Shown one piece after another: positions 37,580 to 48,655 of a stretch of DNA of 64,000 nt (its first letter is position 1; each line of letters opens with the position of its first letter). Made by a program: the position numbers and the translations under genes. The notes under the pieces were generated by a model. The model had not been told where the DNA came from. It made no database searches and saw nothing but the letters and a program-made list of their open reading frames with translations. Location: assembly GCF_018417595.1 (NCBI RefSeq), contig NZ_CP070982.1:3957001-4021000 (forward strand), in the 5' to 3' direction. Origin of the DNA: Pseudomonas entomophila. Lineage in GTDB: Bacteria; Pseudomonadota; Gammaproteobacteria; Pseudomonadales; Pseudomonadaceae.

Positions 37580-39487
37580 TCAAGCAGACAGCTCGACCAA
37601 CAGCTTGTTCAGCCGACGAACGTAGGCTGCCGGGTCCTTCAGGCTGTCACCGGCCGCCAGCGCCGCCTGGTCGAACAGGATATGCGAAAGCTCCGCGAAG
37701 CGGTCTTCGCTCTGCTCGCCATCGAGTTTCTCGATCAGCGGGTGGGTCGGGTTGAACTCGAAGATCGGCTTCGAATCCGGCACCTTCTGCCCGCTGGCCT
37801 CAAGGATCTGACGCATCTGCAGGCCCAGGTCCTGCTCGCCGATGGCCAGGATCGCCGGGGAGTCGGTCAGACGGTGCGACACGCGCACTTCAGCGACGCT
37901 GTCACCCAGTGCGCCCTTCAGGCGCTCGACGAGGCCCTCTTTGTCCTTGGCGACTTCTTCCTGGGCTTTCTTGTCCTCTTCAGAATCCAGCTTGCCCAGG
38001 TCCAGGTCGCCACGGGCGACATCGACGAAAGCCTTGCCATCGAACTCGTTGAGGTAGCTCATCAGCCACTCGTCGATGCGGTCGGTCAGCAGCAGCACTT
38101 CGATGCCTTTCTTGCGGAAGACTTCCAGGTGCGGGCTGTTCTTGACCTGGGCATGGGATTCGCCCGTCAGGAAGTAGATCTTGTCCTGGCCTTCCTTGGC
38201 GCGCGCCAGGTAGTCGGCCAGGGCGACGCTCTGCTCGCCGCTGTCGTCCTGGGTGGAGGCGAAGCGCAGCAGGCCGGCAATCTTCTCCTTGTTGGCGAAG
38301 TCTTCGGCCGGGCCTTCTTTCATGACTTGGCCGAAGTTCTTCCAGAAGCCCTTGTATTCCTCGGGCTTGTCCTTCGCCAGCTTCTCCAGCATGTCCAGCA
38401 CACGCTTGGTCAGCGCATTCTTCATCGAGTCGATGATCGGGTCTTTTTGCAGGATCTCGCGGGAGACGTTCAGCGACAGGTCGTTGGAATCGACAACACC
38501 CTTGATGAAGCGCAGGTACAGCGGCAGGAACGACTCGGCCTGGTCCATGATGAACACACGCTGCACATACAGCTTCAGACCACGTGGTGCTTCGCGCTGG
38601 TACAGGTCGAACGGCGCACGGGCCGGCACGTACAGCAACGAGCTGTACTCAAGCTTGCCTTCGACCTTGTTGTGGCTCCAGGACAGCGGGTTCTCGAAGT
38701 CATGGCCGATGTGCTTGTAGAACTCCTGGTACTCCTCGTCCTTCACTTCGGTGCGCGGACGGGTCCACAGGGCGCTGGCGCGGTTGACGGTTTCCCACTC
38801 CTGCGCCGGCTGCTCCTCGCCTTCGGCGGCCGCAGGCTGCTCCTTCGGCAGTTCGATCGGCAGGGCGATGTGGTCGGAGTACTTCTTGACGATGTTGCGC
38901 AGGCGCCAGCCATCGGCGAACTCGTCCTCGCCCTTTTTCAGGTGCAGGACGATGCGGGTACCGCGCTCTGGCTTGTCGACGGTGGCGACTTCGAACTCGC
39001 CCTCGCCTTTCGACGACCAGTGCACGCCCTCAGCAGCCGGCAGGCCGGCGCGACGGCTGAACACGTCGACCTTGTCGGCGACGATGAACGCGGAGTAGAA
39101 GCCCACGCCGAACTGGCCGATCAGGTGCGAATCCTTCTTCTGGTCACCGGTGAGGTTCTTCATGAAGTCGGCGGTGCCGGACTTGGCGATGGTGCCCAGG
39201 TGCGCGATGACGTCTTCGCGGCTCATGCCGATGCCGTTATCCTCGAGGGTCACGGTATTGGCGGCCTTGTCGAAGCTCACGCGAATCTTCAGCTCGGCGT
39301 CGCCTTCGAGCAGCTCGGGCTTGGCCAGGGCCTCGAAGCGCAGCTTGTCGGCGGCGTCGGAGGCGTTGGAGATCAGCTCGCGCAGGAAGATCTCCTTGTT
39401 CGAATACAGGGAATGGATCATGAGGTGCAGCAGTTGCTTCACCTCGGTCTGGAAGCCCAGGGTTTCTTTTTGAGTCTCCACACTCAT
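37580..39487 (-). CDS. htpG: Molecular chaperone HtpG (Hsp90)
   Basis: A 635-residue Hsp90. The N-terminal GHKL ATPase has [35 protein letters not shown] and [19 protein letters not shown]; the middle domain has [19 protein letters not shown]; the C-terminal dimerisation part ends [13 protein letters not shown]. It assists folding under stress. A match to the sigma-32 promoter consensus lies 78-105 bp upstream of the start, and a strong terminator follows the stop, so it is a heat-shock monocistron. Confidence 0.98.
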   Translation of the reverse strand: MSVETQKETLGFQTEVKQLLHLMIHSLYSNKEIFLRELISNASDAADKLRFEALAKPELLEGDAELKIRVSFDKAANTVTLEDNGIGMSREDVIAHLGTIAKSGTADFMKNLTGDQKKDSHLIGQFGVGFYSAFIVADKVDVFSRRAGLPAAEGVHWSSKGEGEFEVATVDKPERGTRIVLHLKKGEDEFADGWRLRNIVKKYSDHIALPIELPKEQPAAAEGEEQPAQEWETVNRASALWTRPRTEVKDEEYQEFYKHIGHDFENPLSWSHNKVEGKLEYSSLLYVPARAPFDLYQREAPRGLKLYVQRVFIMDQAESFLPLYLRFIKGVVDSNDLSLNVSREILQKDPIIDSMKNALTKRVLDMLEKLAKDKPEEYKGFWKNFGQVMKEGPAEDFANKEKIAGLLRFASTQDDSGEQSVALADYLARAKEGQDKIYFLTGESHAQVKNSPHLEVFRKKGIEVLLLTDRIDEWLMSYLNEFDGKAFVDVARGDLDLGKLDSEEDKKAQEEVAKDKEGLVERLKGALGDSVAEVRVSHRLTDSPAILAIGEQDLGLQMRQILEASGQKVPDSKPIFEFNPTHPLIEKLDGEQSEDRFAELSHILFDQAALAAGDSLKDPAAYVRRLNKLLVELSA

Positions 39488-39564
39488 GGTCTTCAAACTC
39501 CAATCTGTTGGTTGGTGACGCCTGGCGGACAAAAAAGGCCTGCTTTCAATGGCGGATGACCAGC

Positions 39565-39592
39565 AGATGGGGGCATGGCCGACTATTTCAAG
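39565..39592 (-). promoter_or_regulatory. Sigma-32 (RpoH) promoter of htpG
   Basis: On the minus strand CTTGAAA (39592-39586), a 13-bp spacer and CCCCATCT (39572-39565) match the heat-shock consensus CTTGAAA-N13-CCCCAT-T fully. It lies 78 bp upstream of the htpG start. The -35 box overlaps the last codons and stop of the upstream thioesterase gene. Confidence 0.88.
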
Positions 39593-40041
39593 GGCTTTTC
39601 AGGTTCTATCTTGAAATGCGCCCGCGCCGTGGCGATGGGGGCCTCGCGATCCCCCTGCCAGGCGGTGATGGCGACATTGGTCACGCGTCGGCCCTGGCGC
39701 CACAACTGGCACTGGGCATAGGTGTCGCGAAAGTGCCCGGCACGCAGGTAGTCGATGGAGAAATCGATGATCTTGGGAATGCTTGCGCTTTCGCTGTAGA
39801 TCAACAGGTACAGCGCCGCGGACAGCTCCATGAAACCGGCGATCACGCCACCATGAATGGCCGGCAGCAACGGGTTGCCGATGTTGTCCGGGTTGGCCGG
39901 CAGGCGGAACAACAGGTCGTCGCCCTGGCGCTCGCACTCGATGCCGATCAACCCGGCATAGGGAATCAGCGCCAGCAAGGGCCGGTAGTCGCCGCGCGCA
40001 TGGGCGGCGTTCAATTGCTGGCGGACGTCTGCGGGGATCAT
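39583..40041 (-). CDS. Hot-dog (PaaI/YigI-like) thioesterase
   Basis: A 152-residue hot-dog protein with the segment [20 protein letters not shown], the helix-capping IHGG motif that follows the active-site region, and later [20 protein letters not shown]. Acyl-CoA substrates are expected but not known. Its start overlaps the end of the second thioesterase gene by 4 bp (ATGA), so the pair is co-translated. The 3' end carries part of the htpG promoter. Confidence 0.88.
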   Translation of the reverse strand: MIPADVRQQLNAAHARGDYRPLLALIPYAGLIGIECERQGDDLLFRLPANPDNIGNPLLPAIHGGVIAGFMELSAALYLLIYSESASIPKIIDFSIDYLRAGHFRDTYAQCQLWRQGRRVTNVAITAWQGDREAPIATARAHFKIEPEKPLK

Positions 40042-40514
40042 TCGCGCGGCTCCTTCAGGCTGTTGCCGAACCGAATGCCACCCTTGACCTCCGCCCCCAG
40101 GCGCATGAAGGTGCCGACCACCTGGCAAATGGGTTGATCAGGGTCGTCCTGGTAGGCGCTGCCACGGGTGAAGATCACATCGCGGGTGACCCGATAGCAC
40201 TGGGCGTGGCCATAGATGTCCTTGCCCGCTTCGGCCGGGTGCATGTAGTCGATGCGCAGGTCCAGGGTCGGGCACACCTCGAAGCGCGGCAGCGCGCACA
40301 GGGTGGCCATGCCGCAGGTGGTGTCCATCAGGGTGGTCAAGGCGCCCCCATGCACCGCCCCGGTCTGCGGGTTGCCGACAATGGCCGGCGACCAGGGCAG
40401 CACCAGGGTCATGCCCTGCGCGTCGGCATGGTGCACGCGCATCTGCAGTAACTGGCAATGTTTCAAGGCTGAGAGAAAACGCTCGGCCATTGCCGTCAAT
40501 GGGGTCTCGTTCAT
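40038..40514 (-). CDS. Hot-dog (PaaI-like) thioesterase
   Basis: A 158-residue hot-dog protein with NPQTGAVHGGALTTLMDTTC and LRIDYMHPAEAGKDIYGHAQ. It is the first of two tandem thioesterase genes, which differ in sequence but share the fold and could form a heterotetramer or act on different acyl-CoAs. The start MNETPLTAMAERF is chosen over an earlier ATG at 40529. It is divergent from the small lipoprotein gene. Confidence 0.88.
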   Translation of the reverse strand: MNETPLTAMAERFLSALKHCQLLQMRVHHADAQGMTLVLPWSPAIVGNPQTGAVHGGALTTLMDTTCGMATLCALPRFEVCPTLDLRIDYMHPAEAGKDIYGHAQCYRVTRDVIFTRGSAYQDDPDQPICQVVGTFMRLGAEVKGGIRFGNSLKEPRE

Positions 40515-40650
40515 TGTCCACCGCTGCATAAATTCGGTAAAAAGTCTATATAGGTCGGGCAGTTATATATCTGTAACCTTTGTGGAACTTATTCACCCGG
40601 GGTGAACTCGAAGGAACAAGTAAAGTTATTCCACCCAGGAGATACACCCC

Positions 40651-40917
40651 ATGCGTAAACCTTTTGCTTTTGCTCTGATGCTGGCCGCTGCCATGGGCCT
40701 GGCTGCTTGCGACAAGGCGAGCGAAGACAAAGCCCAGGACGCACAGCAACACGCCGAGCAAGCCCAGGAAAAAATGGGCGAAGCTCAGGATAAGATGAAC
40801 GAAGCCGCCAAGGAAAACGCCGAAGCCGCCAAAGATCAGGCCGAAGCGCAGCAGAAGGCCGCCGAGGAAGCCGCTCCGGCCGCGCCAACTGCTCCAGCCG
40901 AGCCGGCCAAGCAGTAA
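40651..40917 (+). CDS. Small Ala/Glu/Lys-rich lipoprotein
   Basis: An 88-residue protein: SPII signal with lipobox LAAC, then DKASEDKAQDAQQHAEQAQE, Ala- and Gln-rich heptad-like sequence and a Pro/Ala-rich tail. The charged helical body looks like a coiled coil of the OprI/Lpp kind, but it lacks the C-terminal Lys/Tyr pattern of Lpp and has a short proline-rich end. The function is unknown. AGGAG stands 9 bp before the ATG, and a strong terminator follows. Confidence 0.85.
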   Translation: MRKPFAFALMLAAAMGLAACDKASEDKAQDAQQHAEQAQEKMGEAQDKMNEAAKENAEAAKDQAEAQQKAAEEAAPAAPTAPAEPAKQ

Positions 40918-40930
40918 TCGACCAGAACGG

Positions 40931-40957
40931 AAAAACCCGACTCACGTCGGGTTTTTT
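40931..40957 (+). terminator. Rho-independent terminator of the small lipoprotein gene
   Basis: AAAAACCCGAC-TCAC-GTCGGGTTTTTTT: a 10-bp stem with a T-run, 13 bp after the stop. Confidence 0.92.
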
Positions 40958-40985
40958 TATGCCTGTCACTTTTGCTTGAAACGTT

Positions 40986-41735
40986 TCAGTTGGGCGCCCC
41001 CGAAGTTTCCCTGGGCAACTCGGTGGGGACATTTTCCGTTGGCGTGAACACCATGACTTCCAGCACATGGGAATGGAATTCGCGGCGATAAAGAATAAAC
41101 ACCACGGCCACGCTCATGACCATGAACAACCAGGGGCTGATGAACCAGCACAACATGACCATGCCGAAGTAATAGGAACGCAGCCCAAGGTTGAACTGGT
41201 TGGCCGCCAGCGATAGCACCCGCGCCGCTCGCGAGGCGAATGCCCTGCGCTCCTGCTCGCTGACCTGACGTTCGCCGATCATCGGCGCCGACCCTACCAG
41301 CACCGCGGCGAAGTTGTATTGGCGCATGCACCAGCTGAAGGTAAAGAAGGCATAGACGAAGACCATCGCCAGGCACAGCAGCTTGATCTCCGACATGCCC
41401 TGGGAGGCCTGCTGCACCAACGGCAGGTCGGCCAGCAGCGACAAGGCGCGATCGGACGCTCCGAGCACGGTGAGAATGCCGGCCAGGATGATCAGCGTGC
41501 TGGAGGCGAAGAACGAGGCATTGCGCTCGAGGTTGCCGATCACGCTGGCATCGGCGATGCGGTTGTCGCGCAGCAGCATGCGGCGCATCCAGTCCTCGCG
41601 GTACAGGTGCAGCACGCTGGCCAGGCAGGCCGTGTCGCGGCCCTTCCAGATGGCGTAGCGGGTGTAGCCACCCCAGCAGATGGCGAACCACAACGCGGCC
41701 AGCAGGTTGCCCAGGTTGTTTTGGATGAAGGTCAT
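40986..41735 (-). CDS. DUF599 membrane protein
   Basis: A 249-residue inner-membrane protein with about four or five helices and conserved segments YTRYAIWKGRDTACLASVLH, WMRRMLLRDNRIADASVIGN, and the late SYYFGMVMLCWFISPW. This matches DUF599, a widespread bacterial and plant family of unknown function. It is convergent with the small lipoprotein gene and shares its terminator region; no partner genes are evident. Confidence 0.88.
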   Translation of the reverse strand: MTFIQNNLGNLLAALWFAICWGGYTRYAIWKGRDTACLASVLHLYREDWMRRMLLRDNRIADASVIGNLERNASFFASSTLIILAGILTVLGASDRALSLLADLPLVQQASQGMSEIKLLCLAMVFVYAFFTFSWCMRQYNFAAVLVGSAPMIGERQVSEQERRAFASRAARVLSLAANQFNLGLRSYYFGMVMLCWFISPWLFMVMSVAVVFILYRREFHSHVLEVMVFTPTENVPTELPRETSGAPN

Positions 41736-41854
41736 GCAAGCATCCCATAGAAAGAGAAACAGACCGGTTTTCGACGCCTGGTAGCGGTAAAAGACACGCT
41801 ATCGAATAAAAATCGCAGGGCAAGCCTGCGGCAGTATCGCTACAGGCAACAAAA

Positions 41855-41882
41855 AACCCCGCTCCTTCACGGAAGCGGGGTT
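41855..41882 (-). terminator. Rho-independent terminator of brnQ
   Basis: On the minus strand AACCCCGCTTCCG ... AGCGGGGTT is followed by TTTTTTG, about 70 bp after the brnQ stop. Confidence 0.88.
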
Positions 41883-41949
41883 TCGATATCCACCAGTGGC
41901 GGACGCCCTTCGGCTTGTGGCCGGCGCCCACCCTTCGGGCTTCAATCCA

Positions 41950-43263
41950 TCAAGCCAGCGCCTCGCGCGGCTTGCCGAGCATGCGGTCGCAGACCACGGC
42001 CAGGCCCAGGGTGATGACCGAAGGCACCAGCCAGGCCAGGCCCTGATCGCTCAGCGGCAGGTGGGCCATGGCGTCCGGCAGCATGTGCGCCAGGCTGCTG
42101 CCCTTGATGGCGTCGACCATGCCGAACACCAGCGACACCAGCATGACCGGGGCCAGGATACGCACTGGCGAATTCCACAGGTCCTTGACGAAGCTCAAGC
42201 CCACCACCACGATGCATGGCGGGTAGATGGCCGTCAGCACAGGGATCGAGAACATGATCAGCTTGGTCAGGCCAAGGTTGGAGATCAGCAGCGAGAAGCC
42301 GGCGAGGATCACCACCAGGGCACGGTACGACAGCGGCAGGATCTGGCTGAAGTACTCGGCGCAAGCACAGGTCAGACCGACCGCAGTCACCAGGCAAGCC
42401 AACGCGATCAGCACGGCGAGGAAACCACTGCCGAGCGAGCCGAAAGTATGCTGCACGTAGGCATGCAACACCGCGGCACCGTTGGTGGCGCCCATGGCGA
42501 TTTCATGGCTGCCAGCCCCCAGGCGGAACAGGCTGACATACACCAGGGCCAGGCCGACACCGGCGATCAGGCCGGCGATGATGGCGTAGCGGGTGATCAG
42601 CTTCGGCGACTCCACGCCACGCGAGCGGATGGCGTTGACGATGACGATACCGAAGACCAGCGCACCCAAGGTGTCCATGGTCAGGTAGCCATTGATGAAG
42701 CCTTGCGAGAACGGCGCAGCAACATACTGCGGCTGGGCCTCGCCGATGGTACCGGCAGGCAGCGCGAAGGCGGCGATACCCAGCACGGCCAGGGCGATGA
42801 TCTTCAGCGGCGCGAGGAAGCGGCCAACGGTATCGAGCAACTTGCCCGGATACATCGACACTGCCAGCACCACCAGGAAGTAGACCAGGCTGTAGATGAA
42901 CAACGCCAGCGGGCTCTCACCCGTCAGCGGCGCCACGCCCACTTCGAACGAGACGGTCGCGGTGCGCGGGGTGGCGAACAGCGGGCCGACCGAGAGGTAG
43001 CACACGGCTGCCAGCAGGCCACCGAAGAACTTGCCGATCGGGCTGCTCAGGGCGTCCATGCCGCCACCGACCTTGGCCAGGGCGACCACGGTGATGACCG
43101 GCAGGCCCACGGCGGTGACCAGGAAGCCAAGCGCGGCCATCCACACGTGCGGACCGGATTGCAGGCCGACGATGGGCGGGAAGATGATGTTGCCGGCGCC
43201 TACGAAAAGCGCAAACGTCATAAAGCCAAGCGCCAGGATATCCTGGCCTTTTAACACTTTCAT
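41950..43263 (-). CDS. brnQ: Branched-chain amino acid carrier (LIVCS family)
   Basis: A 437-residue, roughly 12-helix inner-membrane carrier. It imports leucine, isoleucine and valine, coupled to Na+ (or H+). Family text includes [21 protein letters not shown] at the N-terminus, [19 protein letters not shown] in the middle, and a C-terminal run of helices ([20 protein letters not shown]). It is a single-gene unit ending in its own terminator, with a 320-bp leader region upstream. Confidence 0.95.
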   Translation of the reverse strand: MKVLKGQDILALGFMTFALFVGAGNIIFPPIVGLQSGPHVWMAALGFLVTAVGLPVITVVALAKVGGGMDALSSPIGKFFGGLLAAVCYLSVGPLFATPRTATVSFEVGVAPLTGESPLALFIYSLVYFLVVLAVSMYPGKLLDTVGRFLAPLKIIALAVLGIAAFALPAGTIGEAQPQYVAAPFSQGFINGYLTMDTLGALVFGIVIVNAIRSRGVESPKLITRYAIIAGLIAGVGLALVYVSLFRLGAGSHEIAMGATNGAAVLHAYVQHTFGSLGSGFLAVLIALACLVTAVGLTCACAEYFSQILPLSYRALVVILAGFSLLISNLGLTKLIMFSIPVLTAIYPPCIVVVGLSFVKDLWNSPVRILAPVMLVSLVFGMVDAIKGSSLAHMLPDAMAHLPLSDQGLAWLVPSVITLGLAVVCDRMLGKPREALA

Positions 43264-43587
43264 TTAAGGAAATACCACACTGCTGAAATCGGGAGTCGGA
43301 AGGGATTTCCCACAGGATTAAGGGAAATGCTGCCCGGCTTGGTGAGCCAGACCCGTTTAGCGTGTCGTTCCCTTTTGGGGTACGGGCACAGAGTGAACGC
43401 GTAGCCTACCTGTTTTACCCGACAAACGCACTGGCACAGTGCTGCTTGTCCGATGTGCGTATGTGTTTGTCGTCTGGTTGAACGTGTTGGACGAGAATTT
43501 ATTGCTCATTTGGGTAGATGTCTGGTTGAAAACCCTGATAGCAGTGATCGGATATTCCGAAACCGCCGAGCCGCTCCTACAACAACG
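43264..43587. other. 324-bp leader/intergenic region upstream of brnQ
   Basis: The region holds the brnQ promoter and leader on the minus strand. A GC stretch with GGGAAAT/ATTTCCC-type short complements (about 43305-43330) could fold near the brnQ start. Candidate short frames have no ribosome-binding site or homology. I see no known riboswitch. Confidence 0.35.
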
Positions 43588-43615
43588 ACAAAGGCCACCC
43601 GAAGGTGGCCTTTGT
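43588..43615 (-). terminator. Terminator of the suc operon (after sucD)
   Basis: ACAAAGGCCACC-CGAA-GGTGGCCTTTGT is a perfect 12-bp stem, 26 nt after the sucD stop. The sequence beyond it is T-poor but the stem itself ends in TTTGT. Confidence 0.85.
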
Positions 43616-43640
43616 GCGCGTGGGGGGTACTACGTGTTAC

Positions 43641-44525
43641 TTACTTCTTGACTTCCCAGCCAGTCAGCTCGGCCAGGGCCTTGCCGATGTCAGCCAGGGA
43701 ACGCACGGTTTTCACACCAGCGTCCTGCAGGGCGGCGAACTTCTCGTCCGCAGTGCCCTTGCCACCAGAGATGATGGCGCCAGCGTGGCCCATGCGCTTG
43801 CCCGCAGGTGCGGTAACACCGGCGATGTAAGAGACGACAGGCTTGGTCACGTTGGCCTTGATGTAGGCCGCGGCTTCTTCTTCAGCGGAACCGCCGATCT
43901 CACCGATCATGACGATCGCTTCGGTCTTCGGGTCTTCCTGGAACAGCTTCAGGATGTCGATGAAGTTGGAGCCCGGGATCGGGTCACCGCCGATGCCGAC
44001 GCAGGTCGACTGGCCGAAACCGGCGTCGGTGGTCTGCTTCACAGCTTCGTAAGTGAGGGTGCCGGAACGCGAAACGATACCGACCTTGCCTGGCAGGTGG
44101 ATGTGACCTGGCATGATGCCGATCTTGCACTCGCCCGGAGTGATGACACCTGGGCAGTTAGGGCCGATGAGCGTTACACCCAGCTCGTCGCACTTGACCT
44201 TGGCGTCCAGCATGTCGAGGGTAGGGATACCCTCGGTGATGCAGACGATCAGCTTGATGCCACCGAAGGCGGCTTCCAGGATGGAGTCCTTGCAGAAAGG
44301 AGCCGGTACGTAGATGACCGACGCGTCAGCGCCGGTGGCTTCCACGGCTTCTTTCACGGTGTTGAACACCGGCAGGCCCAGGTGGGTGGTGCCACCCTTG
44401 CCTGGGGTGACGCCGCCGACCATCTTGGTGCCGTAGGCGATGGCTTGTTCGGAGTGGAAAGTACCCTGCGAGCCGGTGAAGCCCTGGCAGATGACTTTGG
44501 TGTCTTTATTGATCAGGACGCTCAT
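43641..44525 (-). CDS. sucD: Succinyl-CoA synthetase, alpha subunit
   Basis: A 294-residue CoA-binding subunit. The N-terminal Rossmann site [19 protein letters not shown], the phosphohistidine region with [17 protein letters not shown], and [13 protein letters not shown] define the family. With SucC it converts succinyl-CoA to succinate with ATP/GTP formation. Its ATG overlaps the sucC stop by one base, and the suc-operon terminator follows. Confidence 0.98.
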   Translation of the reverse strand: MSVLINKDTKVICQGFTGSQGTFHSEQAIAYGTKMVGGVTPGKGGTTHLGLPVFNTVKEAVEATGADASVIYVPAPFCKDSILEAAFGGIKLIVCITEGIPTLDMLDAKVKCDELGVTLIGPNCPGVITPGECKIGIMPGHIHLPGKVGIVSRSGTLTYEAVKQTTDAGFGQSTCVGIGGDPIPGSNFIDILKLFQEDPKTEAIVMIGEIGGSAEEEAAAYIKANVTKPVVSYIAGVTAPAGKRMGHAGAIISGGKGTADEKFAALQDAGVKTVRSLADIGKALAELTGWEVKK

Positions 44526-45691
44526 TACTTGCCCTCCGCAGCTTTGACAACTTGTTGAGCAGCGTCGGTCAGGCTGGTTGCCGCAATGATGTTCAAACCG
44601 CTTTCTGCCAGTACTTTAGCGCCCAGTTCGGCGTTGTTGCCTTCGAGGCGAACGACGACCGGTACTTTGACGCCGACTTCTTTCACTGCACCGATGATGC
44701 CTTCGGCAATCATGTCGCAGCGAACGATGCCGCCGAAGATGTTGACCAGGACGGCCGCGACATTGCTGTCGGACAGAATGATCTTGAACGCTTCGGTAAC
44801 GCGCTCTTTGGTAGCGCCGCCGCCGACGTCGAGGAAGTTGGCTGGCTTGCCGCCGTGCAGGTTGACGATGTCCATGGTACCCATGGCCAGGCCGGCACCA
44901 TTGACCATGCAGCCGATGTTGCCTTCCAGCGCCACGTAGTTCAGTTCGAACTTGGCGGCGTGGGCTTCACGGGCGTCGTCCTGCGACGGGTCGTGGAAGG
45001 TCTTCAGCTTCGGTTGACGGTACATGGCGTTGGCGTCGATGTTGATCTTGGCATCGAGGCAGTGCAGGTCGCCGTCAGCCTTGATCACCAGCGGGTTCAC
45101 TTCCAGCAGGGCCAGATCGTGATCCTTGAACAGCTTGGCCAGGCCTACGAAGATCTTGGCGAACTGTTGCACTTGCTTGCCTTCCAGACCCAGCTGGAAC
45201 GCCAGTTCACGACCTTGGAACGGCTGAGCGCCGACCAGCGGATCGATGGTGGCCTTGAGGATCTTCTCAGGAGTCTCGTGAGCGACTTTCTCGATGTCCA
45301 CGCCACCTTCGGTGGAAGCCATGAACACGATGCGGCGGCTCGAACGGTCCACTACAGCGCCCAGGTACAGCTCTTTGGCGATGTCAGTGCAGGATTCGAC
45401 CAGGATCTTGGAAACTGGCTGACCATTGGCGTCGGTCTGGTAGGTTACCAGGTTCTTGCCCAGCCACTGTGCAGCGAACGCCTTGGCGTCTTCCTTGCTG
45501 CGAACCAGCTTTACGCCGCCCGCTTTGCCGCGACCACCGGCGTGGACCTGGGCTTTGACGACCCACTCCGAACCGCCGATCTTGTCGCAGGCTTCTGCCG
45601 CTTGCTCAGGGGTATCGACTGCGAAACCCTTGGAAACTGGCAGGCCGTATTCAGCGAACAGCTGCTTACCCTGATACTCGTGAAGATTCAT
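44525..45691 (-). CDS. sucC: Succinyl-CoA synthetase, beta subunit
   Basis: A 388-residue ATP-grasp subunit. N-terminal [20 protein letters not shown], the nucleotide-binding segment [34 protein letters not shown] for metal binding and [16 protein letters not shown] in the C-terminal ligase domain. It forms a tetramer with SucD. The stop codon overlaps the sucD start. A 172-bp gap with hairpins separates it from lpd. Confidence 0.98.
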   Translation of the reverse strand: MNLHEYQGKQLFAEYGLPVSKGFAVDTPEQAAEACDKIGGSEWVVKAQVHAGGRGKAGGVKLVRSKEDAKAFAAQWLGKNLVTYQTDANGQPVSKILVESCTDIAKELYLGAVVDRSSRRIVFMASTEGGVDIEKVAHETPEKILKATIDPLVGAQPFQGRELAFQLGLEGKQVQQFAKIFVGLAKLFKDHDLALLEVNPLVIKADGDLHCLDAKINIDANAMYRQPKLKTFHDPSQDDAREAHAAKFELNYVALEGNIGCMVNGAGLAMGTMDIVNLHGGKPANFLDVGGGATKERVTEAFKIILSDSNVAAVLVNIFGGIVRCDMIAEGIIGAVKEVGVKVPVVVRLEGNNAELGAKVLAESGLNIIAATSLTDAAQQVVKAAEGK

Positions 45692-45814
45692 GCTTTTTAC
45701 CGTCTTCGTTAGGTACTGCGCTTCGGCGCTGCGCCATTACTGGCGCCGCACCACCTGTGACCGTTGACCCCGGGTTTTCCCGTGTGATCCGGTCCGGCGG
45801 ACGTTCCGCGGTGA

Positions 45815-45853
45815 GTCTTGCACGCAAGACCCACGACGGGCAGCCCGCCGTGG
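45815..45853 (-). terminator. Two adjacent hairpins after lpd
   Basis: GTCTTGC-AC-GCAAGAC (45815-45830) and CCACGACGGGC-A-GCCCGCCGTGG (45831-45853) stand back to back, 11 nt after the lpd stop. No T-run follows, so they may slow or partly terminate transcription from lpd into sucC, or protect the 3' end of the processed mRNA. Confidence 0.55.
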
Positions 45854-45863
45854 TTTCTTATAA

Positions 45864-47390
<1,527 letters not shown>

Positions 47391-47395
47391 GAGCG

Positions 47396-48613
47396 TTAGA
47401 TGTCCAGCAGCAGGCGAGACGGATCTTCCAGCAGGTTCTTGATAGTTACCAGGAAGGTTACCGCTTCCTTGCCGTCGATCAGGCGGTGGTCGTAGGACAG
47501 CGCGAGATACATCATCGGGCGGATCACCACTTGGCCATTGATGGCCATCGGGCGCTGGATGATGTTGTGCATGCCCAGGATCGCGGCCTGCGGCGGGTTG
47601 ACGATCGGGGTCGACATCATCGAGCCGAAGGTACCACCGTTGGTGATGGTGAAGGTACCGCCAGTCATCTCTTCGATGGCCAGCTTGCCGTCACGGGCCT
47701 TCTTGCCGAAGGTGGCGATGCCGTTCTCGATCTCGGCCAGCGACATCGATTCGGCGTTGCGCAGTACCGGAACCACCAGGCCGCGGTCGCTGGAAACAGC
47801 GACGCCGACGTCAGCGAAACCGTGGTAGACGATGTCGTTGCCGTCGATCGAGGCGTTGACCGCCGGGAAGCGCTTCAGCGCTTCAGTAGCCGCCTTGACG
47901 AAGAACGACATGAAGCCCAGGCGCACGCCGTTGTGGGTCTTCTCGAACAGGTCCTTGTACTTCGAACGCAGGGCCATGACTTCGGTCATGTCGACTTCGT
48001 TGAAGGTGGTCAGCATGGCCATGTTCGACTGTGCTTCGACCAGACGCTCGGCGATCTTGGCGCGCAAGCGGGTCATCGGTACGCGCTTCTCGGTGCGGTC
48101 GCCAGCGGCAACGACAACCGGAGCAGCGGCGGCAGCGGCAGGCTTGGCGGCTGGAGCCGGGGCCGACTTTTTATTGGAGACAGCGGCAACCACGTCTTCC
48201 TTGGTGATACGACCGCCTTTGCCGGTGCCGGCAACGGTAGCCAGGTCGATACCGTTCTCTTCAGCCAGCTTGCGCGCGGCTGGAGCGGCGACCGGGTCGT
48301 CTTCGCCAGCGTCGGCGGCAGCGGCAGCCGGAGCAGCAGCGGCCGCAGCGGCCGGAGCGGCTGCGGTGGCAGCACCACCTTCAACGATCGAGCCCAGGAC
48401 TTCGTCGGACAGGACGGTGTCGCCCTCGCCCTTGACGATGGCGCCCAGCACGCCGTCGGCGGTGGCCAGGACTTCCAGGACGACCTTGTCGGTCTCGATG
48501 TCGACGATCAGCTCGTCACGCTTGACGGCGTCGCCCGGCTGCTTGTGCCAGGTGGCAACGGTGCCATCGGCAACCGATTCCGGGAAGGTTGGGGCTTTGA
48601 TCTCGATAGCCAT
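47396..48613 (-). CDS. sucB: 2-Oxoglutarate dehydrogenase, dihydrolipoyl succinyltransferase (E2)
   Basis: A 405-residue E2 protein. Its N-terminal lipoyl domain has the lipoylated Lys in [11 protein letters not shown], followed by an Ala/Pro/Gly-rich linker, a small E1/E3-binding domain ([20 protein letters not shown]), and the catalytic domain with [13 protein letters not shown]. It carries succinyl from SucA to CoA. The Ala-rich linker (codons GCG/GCC) around 48290-48380 is low-complexity but typical. It is 42 bp downstream of sucA. Confidence 0.98.
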
Positions 48614-48655
48614 TATCTGTGTTTCCTTAAATTCGGTTTCAGGTGCGCGAAAGCG

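Noticed and set aside
43439..43651. A 70-codon hydrophobic frame upstream of brnQ.
   Set aside because: It runs through the suc terminator and into sucD on the opposite strand and has no ribosome-binding site.
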